From the NCBI GenBank assembly GCA_902729315.2, contig LR746264.1, positions 3,617,878 to 3,681,877 on the forward strand: 64,000 bases of DNA, given 5' to 3'. Positions within the stretch are counted from its first letter, which is position 1, and each line of letters opens with the position of its first letter. Under the pieces are notes generated by a model. That model was not told where the DNA came from. It saw only the letters and a list, made by a program, of their open reading frames with translations, and ran no database searches. This DNA is from Spirodela intermedia. Taxonomy: Eukaryota; Streptophyta; Magnoliopsida; Alismatales; Araceae. The position numbers and the translations under genes are program-made. This document shows positions 1-12,530 of the stretch, one piece after another.

Positions 1-210
1 TACCGCGTGCGCCCGTTGTGCCGATGCCTCCGCCTTGCTACTTGTGCCCACTGTGCTGTGTGCGTCTGCCACACTGGGCGCATCTGTTGTGCTGCGCACA
101 CCCACCTTGCCGCGTGTGCCCTGCATGCTTGTCCCATTGGGTGAGCCTACCTTGTCGCGGCTGCCAATTGCCCTTTGTGGGTTTGTTGTGCTACTGCTTC
201 CTCCGTGACA
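1..210 (-). repeat. Partial 3' LTR of the gypsy element
   Basis: It matches 5119-5328 in the same orientation, with shared words around GAGCCTACCTTGTCGCGGCT and TTGTGGGTTTGTTGTGC. Its inner end reads GTGACA on the plus strand (TGTCAC on the element strand), as the 5' LTR does at 5323-5328. About 375 bases of the LTR should lie left of the window. Confidence 0.85.
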
Positions 211-227
211 TTCTCTCCCCTTGGAGA
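211..227 (-). other. Polypurine tract of the gypsy element
   Basis: On the element strand this is a purine-rich run containing AAGGGGAGAGAA, directly beside the TGTCAC start of the 3' LTR. Its position and composition fit the plus-strand primer site of an LTR retrotransposon. Confidence 0.75.
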
Positions 228-3200
228 GTCTAACGTCCTTGTCGGGTGGCTTGTGGTGTACTTGACAAGTTGTTCCTCAAACTGCCATAGGTCCTTCTTG
301 TTGTACCACGTTGTCGCTTTCCATGGGTCACCTTCCCATCATATGAGGAATTCGGTGTGCTTTTGCACATTGTGGTGGCCACCTCCATTGGTGAACTTGT
401 GGGCCAGAATATCACCTATTTCCTTTGAGAAGGCTGTTATGACTGATGGAGGTTGTCGCATGGCTTTGTTCCTTTTTGGGTTCTTTTGGTCGGCTTTGTA
501 TCTCTTCAATAATGATACGTGAAATATCGTGTATGGACAACCTTGGGGGTAGCTGTACTCTTTATGTTACTAAGCCAATTCGCTCCAAGACGGTGAAAGG
601 CCCTTCAAACTGTGGAAGTAAGCTTCGACTTTTGGTAGTATCTTTCATGCATCGATGAATCTCAAGATTCATCGGAAGTAGCACCTTGTCCCCTAGCTGA
701 AGCTTGACTTCTCGTCGGTGTTTGTCCGCCTACTTTTTCATTTGATTCACTACTTGCTGGAGATTGTCCTTTGCTGTCTCTAGCATGTCCATGTGCTCTG
801 TCATGAGTCTGGTGGCTGCGTGGTGCTTCTTAGGGGCGTCTAATAGTTGGAGGGGCATCAAAGGTTGGTGGCCCATGACTAGCTCGAAGGGAGAGTAGTC
901 CGTGGCACTACTTCGTTGGAGGTTGTACACTAATTGTGCTAAATCCAATGGCTCTGTCCATTTGTCTTACTTTGTCGAGACATAGTGTCTAAGATATTCC
1001 TCCAACATATTGTTGATGCATTTCATTTGACAATTTGTCTGTGGATGATATGCTATGGAGAAATGTAATTGTGTTCCTAATTTAGTGAACAAGACCTTCC
1101 ATAATTTTTCGGCGAAGTGTGCATCTCTATCAAATATGATCCTTCAGGATAGTCCCCAATGCTTGACCACATGCTTAATAATCAATTGTGATGCTTCCTC
1201 GGTCAAGGAGTGCCGATTGGTAGCCACAAATATCCCGTACTTCGTGAGTTTATCAACGATCACAAGTATGGAGTCGGCCTCCTCATTCTTCAACAAGTTA
1301 ATGATAAAGTCAAGGGTAATGGTGTGCTATGGTACCTCTAAAATATGCAAAAATTACAACAATCTTACTAGACGGCGCCATTCCGTTTTGTCTTGCTGGT
1401 AGATTATGCATGAGTCAACGTAGGCTTCTACGTCATTCTCTATCATTGGGCAGAAGTAGTCTCTACTTAGTACAGCCAAAGTACGTTGTTGACTTGGGTG
1501 TCCCGACAACTGAGTGTCATGTGCCTTCGTTGTTAGCTTTCGTCGGAGGTCCTCAATTGTTGGGATGTATATCACTGCCCCCTTATGAATATCAACCCAT
1601 CCTCAAACCAGTACCACCGTGTTGTATCAGCTTGAATGTGAGTGAACATCTTCTAAGCGTAGAAGTCCTATTCACATATCATCCTAACTTGTAGTAGATC
1701 CATGGTTGATTCTATTGTATTGGCCGCATTGATCTCTCTATTGTCGTTGCCCTGTGGTTGAGGGCATCAGTCATGACGTTTTGGGCCACTAGGTTATGAT
1801 AGATGTCAAAATTGTATTCCGTCAAGAATTGTTGCCATTTTGTTTGCTTGCTTGTGAGTCTTGGCTGTGATGAGAAGTGTTTGCCACATTATCAGTAAAT
1901 ATAGTGAATTGACTACCCAACAAGTAATGCCACCATATCCTCAAATAGTGGATGATCAATGTCATCTCTCTTTCGTGGATGAGGTAGTTCTGCTTGGCAC
2001 TATTTAACTTCCAACTTTCGAAAGCCACCGGACGGCCTTCTTGGTTGAGCACTCCCCCCACTATCTCACTATTAGCATCAGTATATAAGACAAATGGCTT
2101 ACCAAAATCTAGTAGTTGGAGGAGAGGTTTTGACAAGATTGTCTCCTTGAGTTTGTTGAAAGTTTCTATGCACATTAGAGCCTATTGTTAGTCCTTAGCC
2201 TTCCTCAAAAGATTGGTCAAGAGGGTCACAATTCAAGAGAACCCTTTTATGAATCTTCTGTAATAATTGGTCAGCCTTAAAAATGACTGTAGGTCTTTAA
2301 CACTTCGGGGTGTTGTCCATTCTCTGATGGCTTTTACCTTTGTTCCATCCATATGTACTTTCTCTTTGCCGATGATGTGCCCTAGAAAATCCACTTTCTC
2401 TTTAGTAAAATTACATTTGATAGGGTTCAAGTATAGGTTGTTCTCTCAAAGTAGTTCTAATACTGTGCACAAGTGGTTGAGATGCTCCCGCATGTTGCGA
2501 CGATAGATTGGTATATCATCCAAGTAGACCACCATGAACAGATCCAAATATGATTGAAAGATGAAATTCATTAAAGTACAAAAGGGGGCATTGGTAAGCC
2601 CCAAAGGCATTACTGTGAACTCAAATGACCTCTATTGGGTTATGCATGTTGTCTTGGGTTTGTCTCTTACCCAGATTCGCACTTGGTGGTATCCGCTCTT
2701 AAGGTCTAGCTTTAAAAATATCTTTGCCACCCCCAATCGGTCAAATAGATCTTCAACATTTGAGACTGGATACTTGTTGTGGATCATGAGCTTGTTCAAG
2801 ACTCTATAGTCCACACATAGCCTAAGGCTTATGTTCTTCTTCTTTTGGAATAGTATTAGTGCACCGAACGGTGACTTAGATGATTGAAGGTGTCCTACTT
2901 CCAATAAGCTTTAGATTTGAGTGCACAACTCTACAAGATGGTGTGACAACATCTTGTATGGCGCATGTGCTGTAGGGTTGGCCCTTGGGACTAGCTCTTT
3001 AGCATGGTCCACCCACCCCTCTCCTTAGTGATAGTTTGGCTAACAGCTTCTCTAGCAACTTGTTAGTAAACTCCGTTAGTAGTCATTGAATTTCAAGGAA
3101 GATCATTATTTGCTCTGCTCCTGGGCTGGTCTAGACAGTCAGTAGGAAGGTCTCCTCTCCCATCCTTAGTCCTTTCTGTACTTGTTGCGTCGAGATCATG

Positions 3201-3560
3201 TTGTCCTATGTTAGTTTATGATATTTTGCAGGGTTTACCTCAATAGTTGAGACGAAGTGTGGTCTTCCATCATTTGGATTGCCATTCCATTGGAAAAACT
3301 CCCGCAACTGCCCTCGTCAAGAAGTCCATGCCCAGTAAGGTGTCGAAGGAAGTAGGCGACATCACCATATAATCTAGGTGGCCCTCCCACCTCCCCACCT
3401 TCGTGTGCACCCCTTTTACTCTCCTATCAGTGATTGCGTAGAGGAGTCTGCTGCCTTGAATCTTGTCTTGGTGGGTTCCACCTTGAGGCCAATTCTCTGG
3501 ACTTCTTCAAGAGAAATAAAATTACTCGTGGCACCACTATCCACCATTTCTGCAACAGTT
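212..3560 (-). pseudogene. pol: Broken pol of the gypsy element (protease, RT, RNase H, integrase, chromodomain)
   Basis: Reading leftwards on the minus strand, the protease motif DSGATS lies at 3527-3541. RT follows (about 2230-2910), with a FGALILF-like block, LDLKSGYHQ near 2690 and the catalytic YLDD at 2515-2526. RNase H spans about 1822-2175, with FVLYTDA and TDN acidic residues. The integrase zinc-binding region (about 1354-1575) has HxxxxGHPS, but the second Cys of the expected CxxC reads Tyr. The integrase core (about 730-1300) includes a HPQTN-like stretch. A chromodomain-like end (about 255-400) reads WEGDPWKATTWY then LWQFEEQL, preceded by an in-frame TGA. Numerous stops and frame changes make it non-functional. 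Confidence 0.9.
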
Positions 3561-4728
3561 TCTTCATCAGCTTCGACTTCGACATACACTAGGCTCTTTT
3601 CTGATTGCCTTTGTATTGGTTGCAGGCAATTGATAATTTCAAACGAGTTGATGCCTTCCTTGATTTCCTCCTCGTCATTGCCCTATTGGATGATATTCAA
3701 CTGTGCCCCCTTGTTGAAGCTTGGGTAGTCCCAGTTCCTATGTGGTCCTCCATAGTTGAAGCAGCTCGTTCCGTACGATCTTTTCGCATCCTTGGACGGG
3801 TTGGGTCAAGTAGTGCCTGAGTCGTCTGACTAATACGTCCTCTTCTTTGTCCTTGCTGTCCATTCCCCTAGTCATGTTGTCTGCTACGGCCCCTCGAGAC
3901 AGCTTCTGAGATAGGTTGGTTGCGATAGTAGTCTTAGAGGCTCTTCACAATCCTACACGTTTCATTCAGGGTGTCGGCATGGTGCTTGAGGCATTCTCTC
4001 CTTGCCTATGGTTGTAGTTCGACTAGGAAGAATTCTATCCTAAGCTCTTCGGGCATCATGGGGATGTCAAGCAATAGCATCAAGAATCTCTGCATGTATT
4101 CTCGTGTAGAGCCCCTTTGCTTGAGCATTATCAACTCAGACACCACTTTGAACAATCGAGTTGAGGGTCTGAAGTATCGCTTGAGGGAGGTCTTGAAGTC
4201 TTCCCACATCTCTGGTACATCTTCTCTCTTTGCCCGCCACCATAGGGCTGCCGAGTCTTCAAGGAATCGTGCGGCGATCTCAAGACGTTCTACATCTGTG
4301 TAATCGTGATCTTTGAGGTAGTTCTCTACCTCCCACAAAAAGGTATCAACCTTGGTCATGTCTCTCTAGCTTGAGAACGGCTTAGGTGGTGGAAGGGCAA
4401 TTCCCTTCCAACCCCCCATGTGGGCGTTACTCCCCTATTGATGGAGTCACTCATTGAAGGCTATGAAGTGCTCCTCCGTTGTGGGAGGTTTTCCCCCACT
4501 AGAATTGCTCGTGGATTCTTTTTGAAGCTCTTCGACCCTCCTGTTTGTCGACTGGATGTGTTCCTCTAGTCGCTCATGCCTCTCATTTGAGTGTTCCTCC
4601 ATCAACCATCATCTCGTGGAGCTTTGGCATGTTTCCTTCGAACGTCTTTTCAAATGTTTGGATTCTCATGTGAACTGCAGCTTCTGCTCTAGTCGCACAA
4701 TGCGTAGGCCTTGCCCCCTCTCTCCCAT
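3561..4728 (-). pseudogene. gag: Broken gag of the gypsy element
   Basis: The likely start ATG (4726-4728) directly follows the primer binding site. A retrotransposon gag domain is open at 4006-4359, with a FLWEVENYLKDHDY stretch and a SAALWWRAKRED motif followed by YFRPSTR. The zinc knuckle near 3730-3765 reads CFNYGGPHRNWD, so the second and last Cys of the CCHC pattern are replaced. An in-frame stop occurs about 20 codons after the start and another just before the open part. It would encode the capsid-like structural protein if intact. Confidence 0.85.
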
Positions 4729-4741
4729 GGCTTTGATACCA
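4729..4741 (-). other. Primer binding site of the gypsy element
   Basis: The element strand reads TGGTATCAAAGCC, one mismatch from the usual initiator-tRNA-Met complement TGGTATCAGAGCC. It sits one base inside the 5' LTR. Confidence 0.85.
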
Positions 4742-4742
4742 C

Positions 4743-5328
4743 TGTTACACCTCAAGTGAGATGTGGTATTGGATAGTCAAAACTTGCTCTCCAGCTAACC
4801 CTCCTGATATTCAGTAAAGCACAAAGGGGTCTCTCTCCCGTCCGCTCCCCACCTTCCTTGCTTATAAGGGAGAAGGGGGAGTAGACTAGCCATTGTAGGG
4901 TGTTCAGACTAGTTGTTGGACGTAACGGTCGTCTTCCTTGCTAGTCGTTGATGCACCTTGGGCACCCTACCAACCGTTGCATCAATCATTGCGCCTGCTT
5001 GGGCGTCATCCTACTTGTCTATGTCCGCGACTTCCCTTGGGCCTACATTCCCGCCATTGCATGGGTGTATTTATCTTCTTGCCTCCTTTGAGGGTTTTGT
5101 ATGTCTAGGGACCCATTTCATCTTGGGTCATGTGATATTGTGCCTTGCTGCCATGTCGCGTGTGCCTGCTGCGCCATGCGCATCTGTCGTGCCACGTGTG
5201 CCTCCCATGCTGCGCGTGCCCACCTTGTTGCGTGCACCCCGCGTGCTTGTCCTACCACATGAGCCTGCCTTGTCACGACTGCTAGTTGCCCCTTGTGGGT
5301 CTGTTGTGCCACTACTTCTTCTGTGACA
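4743..5328 (-). repeat. 5' LTR of the gypsy element (586 bp)
   Basis: The boundaries are set by TGTCAC at the outer end and GTAACA at the inner end beside the primer binding site, giving the usual TG...CA ends. It contains an open frame on the element strand at 5118-5328 that continues the pol frame found across the 3' LTR boundary (see findings). Confidence 0.85.
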
Positions 5329-6640
5329 CAAGCACCTTGGGTTCACAAGAAGAAGTTAAGGATCTAAGTATTTTTATGTTCATTTTATTTTTTTGTAAGT
5401 TTTACCTAAATCTTTAAACCCATTGATGATATGTAAATCTGCTGAATATACCTCTAACAAAATCATGTCAATCATAGACAATAGTTCATACCAATAAACT
5501 AGAAAATAAATCTTTTTACTGTAACTTCTTAAGTTTGTTCATAGATTACTTCAAGTTTTTGTGAAATTAATTAGTTATTTTGGATCAAAAAATATGATTA
5601 AGCTTATTTACCTCTACTATGCATTGTAAAAAATTAATCACTCTATTATTTAATGTATAATAATTTGTCAGCATCATTTTTATAGGGATCATTTTCAACA
5701 ATACTCTAAGCATCAATATCAAATGATCTAGTAAATATCTTCATTCATTACTTCCAATAATTGTAGTTTGTTCCTACAAATAATTGAAGTATGTGGATTG
5801 GTTGACATTCAGGAATTTAGTATCTGAACATACTAGCCATGAATCTATTCCTTATGATGGTAAGATTTATTTTTTAGGTAAGTTATGATAGTAATTATTA
5901 AGTTACTAGTTGAGTAACCAACAGCTTTTGTCTTCTAATAATTCTCTTAAGATGGATCAACTCAGATATAAAAATAGAGATAGTGACACCAACTGTTATC
6001 ATGGTTCTAGTATCTTCGGCCTACATCCATTTCCAAGATCACTCTCTTAATACCACTATTCTTGTCTTGAGAATATAGTTGATTTCATAGTTAGATGACT
6101 TTTGCCTTTCTCCTTCTCTTTTTTACTTTTTGCTCTTGAGAATAGTTTGGGAAAAAGCTTTTTTTATTATATTCAAGAGCAAACAGCTAACTCAATGGCC
6201 AGTTGATCAGTCCTTATTGGGTCATGTGGATGATTACAAATTACATAAATTTGTTTGGTAAAGTTGTAATATTCATAAGAATTTTAACCATTGAATTACT
6301 CTTCAGATCAGCTATAGGTGCATATCTTGTGCCCATATCTATTACACAGTCTTACAACTAAAAAACATTTTAATCATATGGGTAAGAAATGTTGGTCATT
6401 TTTCCTCGACCAAAATTCTAAACTCAATAATATTTTAAAAATCATAAAAGATTAAATTATTTTGATTTTCATATGTCATTTATGATATTAAGTTTTTATT
6501 TCAATTATCTTTACAATGGGTGGTCTCAAATAGATTAAAAATCATTTTGATATGTCATTTACAATGTCATCTTCTCTCTCTCTATATCTCTTGATTGCTA
6601 TGCATATATATGCACTCATGATTATTTCAACTTGTCATTT
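5329..6640. other. AT-rich spacer, no gene seen
   Basis: This is AT-rich sequence with only short open frames. No conserved coding motif, splice pattern or clear repeat was recognised between the gypsy element and the start of the segmental duplication. Confidence 0.6.
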
Positions 6641-7506
6641 GATTCTTATATTAATGATAATGCAGACTTTAATAGGAAAGGTTGTCAAAATAAGGGAAGA
6701 AAGGTCAACGACAATTGGGAGGGTGGAGAGTACTTGCTGAGCAAATGGCCTGTTTTAAGTGCATTATCTGTTAAAAAACTCAAGCTCAAAGAAGATACAT
6801 CCTGCAGGTTTTCAAATGTCAACTTCACTAATGGAATTAGTATATTGACTTCATTATTTTATTTGTCATAGATGCATACTCGATTTTGATTCCCTTTTTT
6901 GCAACAACCTTTGGTTGGTTCTTAAAATGTTTATTCAATGCTCTTACATTGGACAAGGTTGGCAAAAAGTGTTGGGTATGATTGCCCATAAATACTAGGG
7001 AAGCATTGAAAGCCCAATTTCAGGGCAAATATTAAACTTGAGCCTAATTTGTTTCACCAAAAACAGGTCATCTCTTGAGAAAAGGAAAAATGACAATTGT
7101 GATATTTGAGGCAAGGAAATATTATAATCAGAAAATTTTAATCGCATATTATACACTTCAGAATCATTGCAATTTATCAGTTTGATGGCGGTGAACGAGC
7201 AATATTGGTGCAGCATAACAAAGGACATAATGTTGTTATCTTGTAGAAACGATGATGCAAACAGACCTTGGTAGGCCCCCACTTTCAAGCTTTTAAAAAA
7301 AAGTCAACTGCTTTGTTATCAAATAACATAAAGTAGAAGATAATCTGAATTACGGAAACAAATGTTTTCAAGACGATTATTTGACAAATACGACTTTTTC
7401 AACCACAACCGAGTATTCTTCCAATACTATACACGTACACGTACACGTACACGAGTTGTAGAGATTACACGCCCGACTTAGAGAGAGGGAGAGAGAGAGA
7501 GAGAGT

Positions 7507-8532
7507 TTATTCCACGGCCAAACGGGGGCGGCTGTTAATGACGCTGCACTGCTTCCGGATCTCGCCTTCCTTACCCGTAAGCACCTCGATGCGCCCCATC
7601 TTCACCGAGGCGCGCTTGAACTTCTCTGCCCACACAGCAGGGTTCCTGGCGTTGACTTCTACCGCCGCCTTGAGGGCGGCCACCGTCGTCAGAGCGTGGT
7701 CTGAGGTGAACAGCCCGAGATTATTCTCAAGCCCCAAGTAGTACTTGTTGTCCAGGACGTCGGCGGTGATCAGGTCCAGCCTCACCGTGGTATTAGCCAA
7801 CGGTGTGGGCGTGCACTTGGCTTGCAGCAGCTCGGCGTATGAGAGGCTCAGAGTCGGGTCGATCTGGCTGCTACCGTTCCGGAAGATCCGGTTGAGGAAG
7901 GCCCCGCAGTGGGAGATCCCGATGGAGTGGGCGCCAGAGAGGGTGACCAGCTCGTCGGGTGTCAGGTTCTTCTGGGCGAAGCGTCGGATGAGATCACTGG
8001 CGTTAGCGAACGGGGAAGGCAGGTTGACCTCAGAGATGTTGGAGACGACGCCATCCCGGCGGCCGGCGGGGACTTGGTAGGAGATGTTGCCGGCGAGGGC
8101 GGCGCTGTCACGGGCGGCGAAGGTGAGGATGTCAGCGCAGGAGACGACGTCGGGGCACGCGGCCTCGATGGCCGCCTTAGCGGCGTCGATCACCTCGAAG
8201 CCGCGGAGGCTCAGATTGGGGAGCGCATCCTTCTCGGAGGGGTTCCCCGGGGTGGTGTTGAGGAGCACCGAGGCGTCGCAGCCCTGGGAATGAGATCAGC
8301 GGTCAAGCTCTGAAGGCTAAGTCGATTGAGACACGGATGAAGTGCATGCGGCCGGGAATCGGGTCACATAAATGGAAGAAGAAGATCGAGGGAGGGAGGT
8401 GGGGGAGCAAGAGTGAGTAGGAGAGAATAATAGAGATATTTATGTAGATAGATATACAGATAGATAAATAGATAGATAGATTGATAGATAGAGATAGATA
8501 GATAGATAGAGAGAGAGAGAGGGAGAGAGAGA

Positions 8533-8610
<78 letters not shown>

Positions 8611-8827
8611 GGAGAATGCTTACTCTGACGAAGCAATCGTGGAAGTGCATGCGAATGAGTCCGGCGGCAATTCCCGGGTTGCTGGCAAAGACGGAGGCAA
8701 CCGCCTTGCGTACCAGTTTCTCCGCAGACGGGCACGTTTTATCGTAGAACCCGATTTTTAGGCAGTCTCCGGAGCACATCACCGGAATAACGGCCAGCAC
8801 AACTATCACCGTTATCCACTTCATCAT
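7507..8827 (-). CDS. PRX: Class III (secretory) plant peroxidase A, intact, 326 aa
   Basis: The product is a haem peroxidase (EC 1.11.1.7) of the secretory pathway. It uses hydrogen peroxide to oxidise phenolics, as in wall cross-linking, lignification and defence; the exact substrate cannot be told. There are two exons: 8624-8827 (donor GTAAGC) and 7507-8283 (acceptor CAG), phase 0. Residues 1-20 form a hydrophobic signal peptide. RMHFHDCFVR carries distal Arg59 and His63, VSCADIL is near 116, and LSGAHSIG carries proximal His187. All eight family cysteines are present, plus an extra one at residue 22. The length is normal for the family. The intron (8284-8623) holds a long GA/GATA tract. 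It is the only intact A copy; its unit-2 counterpart is split at 21548-27333. Confidence 0.93.
8456..8606. repeat. GATA/GA microsatellite in the peroxidase A intron
   Basis: Imperfect GATA repeats grade into a GA run with few interruptions, ending about 17 bases inside the intron donor. On the transcribed strand it is a (CT)n pyrimidine tract. Confidence 0.9.
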
Positions 8828-8877
8828 GGTTTCAGAACGGAGTGATATACAGACGGATGGATAGATAGAGAGCGAGG

Positions 8878-8878
<1 letters not shown>

Positions 8879-8927
<49 letters not shown>
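8879..8927. repeat. (GA)n tract in the likely 5' UTR of peroxidase A
   Basis: A near-pure GA run of about 49 bases lies between the start codon at 8827 and the TATA-like site at 8972-8979. It reads (CT)n on the mRNA strand. Confidence 0.85.
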
Positions 8928-8930
<3 letters not shown>

Positions 8931-8971
8931 TAGGATACTTGGGTGGCCTCTTGTTTGAAGGAGGAAACCTC

Positions 8972-8979
8972 GTTAAATA
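8972..8979 (-). promoter_or_regulatory. TATA-like element of peroxidase A
   Basis: TATTTAAC on the minus strand lies in a context shared by the peroxidase copies (GTTAAATAGAG then GCGATCCC on the plus strand; the same at 31361 for peroxidase B). It is about 145 bases before the ATG. A second candidate, CTATATAAAAATA, lies at 9003-9015. The transcription start is not known. Confidence 0.45.
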
Positions 8980-11198
8980 GAGAGCGATCCCACCAGCTTC
9001 CTTATTTTTATATAGTTTTCCCGTCGTGTTCTTCACACAATCTGATTCAACCACCCTATCCTCCCCCTCTTTCAGACTAGAAACCACATCAACGAAAACC
9101 CTCTCTCTCTTCTCTCTCTCTCTCTCTCTCTCCCTCTCTCTCTCTCTCCCCCCCCCTCGCTCTCCTCTGAAGCTGATGCGGTCGTTGGCGGTCTTCTCCC
9201 CCGCCGGTAAGTTAGGCATTACCGCCGGTGTATATTATATGCATTAAACATCCCCCTTGATAACCTTGACCCAAATAAATATAAGAGTGGGCCTGGCTCG
9301 CTCTTCCCTTTCACTGGTTAGACTTCGATATTCAGGTGGGGGTGAGAGAAGTTCCTGGGGAACCCACGGCGATTAGTCTTTTCTGAACTGAAGAAGATTG
9401 GTATTTTCCATGGGCATCATATTTCCAACCTTCAAGGGTTGAGTTTTCCCTCCGCGGAGTAGAAAAAAGCCCAAGAGGGATGGGGCGAGGGTCCATAGAA
9501 GCCACCGCGCCGAGATTATTGTCTTTAACTACATGCGACAAATGTTTTTAGTTCCCATCAACATCGTAGTCGCATGCTTCATGGTCAATCTCATCCGCAG
9601 CAAGAAACCTATGAATTTCTCTACGTTCTGACATGTAAAATGGAATCAGATTTGAATAAATAACCCTTTTATTCGTCCATTTTTCAGGTCAAAGGATGGT
9701 GGTCAGTTCATCTTTTAATAGAATCTTAAGGATTGGTATTTTCCAAAGGCGTCCCTGTCACTGGTGCCGTCAGTCCACCTGTTGTCCAGTTTCAGGGCGG
9801 CATGTGTGAACCCACTCATCGACGACTTGTCTCGGTAGAACAGTCAGACTTGTGAAGGTGACGTCGACGAGGATTTTCAATCGGAGTATAGCCTAGTGTG
9901 GTGGCGCGTGATTCTGAGGACTTGATGGGAAGGCCAATGACCGAGTGGGATTGGACACCCACAAACCGTGGATCAGGTTGGCACCACTGGTAGTATGGCT
10001 TCCACCTGACAGGCACGCGGTCTTCCATCCAACCAGTGCGGGTGTCAAGGGCCTGATGAGCTCAGAGCCCACCTCAGGCCATCTCTCAGTCTACAAATTG
10101 TACTACTCTTACATCGAAAGAACGTACAGCCATATTATACGGGGTACGACCTAGCGGGACCTCTCTGTCTCAATGCTGTCGTGCAGTCGTAGGCGAGTGG
10201 ATAGAGACCCGTTCAATCTCCTCTCTCTCTCTCTGTAAATATGAGAGAGAGAGAGAGAGAGGGAGAGGGCGGGAGACAAACGGAGGGTATGAAGGTCGTG
10301 AATGATCTTGTATGATCAAGCACCTGTGTGTGTATGAGAGAGAGAGAGCGAGAGAGAGAGAGAGATGAAAGAGGGATAAGTTGTCTCATGGGAAACAACC
10401 ACAAGATAAGATAAAGAGCTCTTATTTTTTACGGTCCAATATTTAATAATAAGACGGGCTGGTGAGAGAGTGTCATAATAACGGTAATTTAGGCGCTTTC
10501 AAACTAAAACATCTATTAGCTGAAACTTGGTAGACCAATGACCAAGTAATAATCTCAAAGTTGTCAAAGGCTTTTCGTTCATAGAACTCCAGCTAAGGAA
10601 GATACGACGGTTACTAATGAATTTGTCAACTTTTGGGAAGGTAAGTACCTTAAGAAACTTCAAAAACATTCAATAATCATATTCTGTGTAGAAAACATTT
10701 ATGAAGCTTTCTTGTTTGGGGAGGACCATTCCATCATATGTATGGGCACTGATAATATAAATTTGATTTAACATTTAAATATTTTTTATATTCAAATTGG
10801 GTTATGACAGAAAATCCATAAGATAAAACAAGATTTTCAAGATGAAAATTTTAGATGGTCATATTTTAGGATTTAATCACACTTAAGGGGTCATGTGCTT
10901 CATAAAACTTTGTATATGTGGGTAATTAGTCTGTCATAACTGGTATTTACTAAAAACATTGGCGTCAAATAGCCAACAACTCTATGATTATAAGATAACA
11001 CCCTAGGTTAAACTTTTTCAATGAGATTTAAACTGAGATATTAATTAGCTATCAATTATAAACAACATTAGTAAAAAGAAGATCATTAAGAAATCAGTGT
11101 AAGATAACAGACAACTTTCAATTATTAAAAGTAAGGCTACGTTGGCATACACTATGCCGATATGACCATTACACTCTGATAATCAATAATTATTATCT

Positions 11199-11236
<38 letters not shown>

Positions 11237-11429
11237 CGCTCTCTCATTCTAAACTAGCCAGATTAGACAGACATTTGTGGGGCAGCCCCCGCTCAATCTA
11301 TCCGAGCCATGATCTTTTGTCCAGCTTACACTCGGAGCCCACATGGCCCAGACAGGTTGTGTAGATTATACGAAGCACCGTTTATTGAGTTGGAGAGGAA
11401 AACACGGTTTCTAACTGGAGCGGGAGATC
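8980..11429. other. Spacer between peroxidases A and B in unit 1
   Basis: It is the counterpart of 27334-30062. It contains a (CT)n run at 9101-9147, (GA)n runs at 10230-10262 and 11201-11233, and a short conserved open stretch near 10595-10760 (see findings). No complete gene was recognised. Confidence 0.6.
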
Positions 11430-12472
<1,043 letters not shown>

Positions 12473-12530
12473 CGTATCAGAATATTGAGTGAGAGAGCGA
12501 GAGGTTGGTTGGGGGGTGGGTGCTAATATG

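Larger units (their letters stand above)
1..5328 (-). mobile_element. Degenerate Ty3/gypsy (chromovirus-like) LTR retrotransposon, 3' end outside the window
   Basis: On the minus strand the order is 5' LTR (4743-5328), primer binding site, gag, aspartic protease, reverse transcriptase, RNase H, integrase, chromodomain-like tail, polypurine tract and a partial 3' LTR (1-210). Protease before RT and integrase after RNase H is the Ty3/gypsy order. The chromodomain-like end points to a chromovirus. Many stop codons and frameshifts interrupt the coding parts. The LTRs look roughly 80% alike by eye, so the insertion is old and cannot move by itself. The outer half of the 3' LTR and the left target-site duplication lie outside the window. 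The bases just right of the element are CAAGC (5329-5333). Confidence 0.93.

Noticed and set aside
8303-8827. Open frame that continues peroxidase A exon 1 into a Ser-Leu repeat
   Set aside because: It is read-through of the intron's (CT)n tract. The donor GTAAGC and acceptor CAG restore the peroxidase frame.
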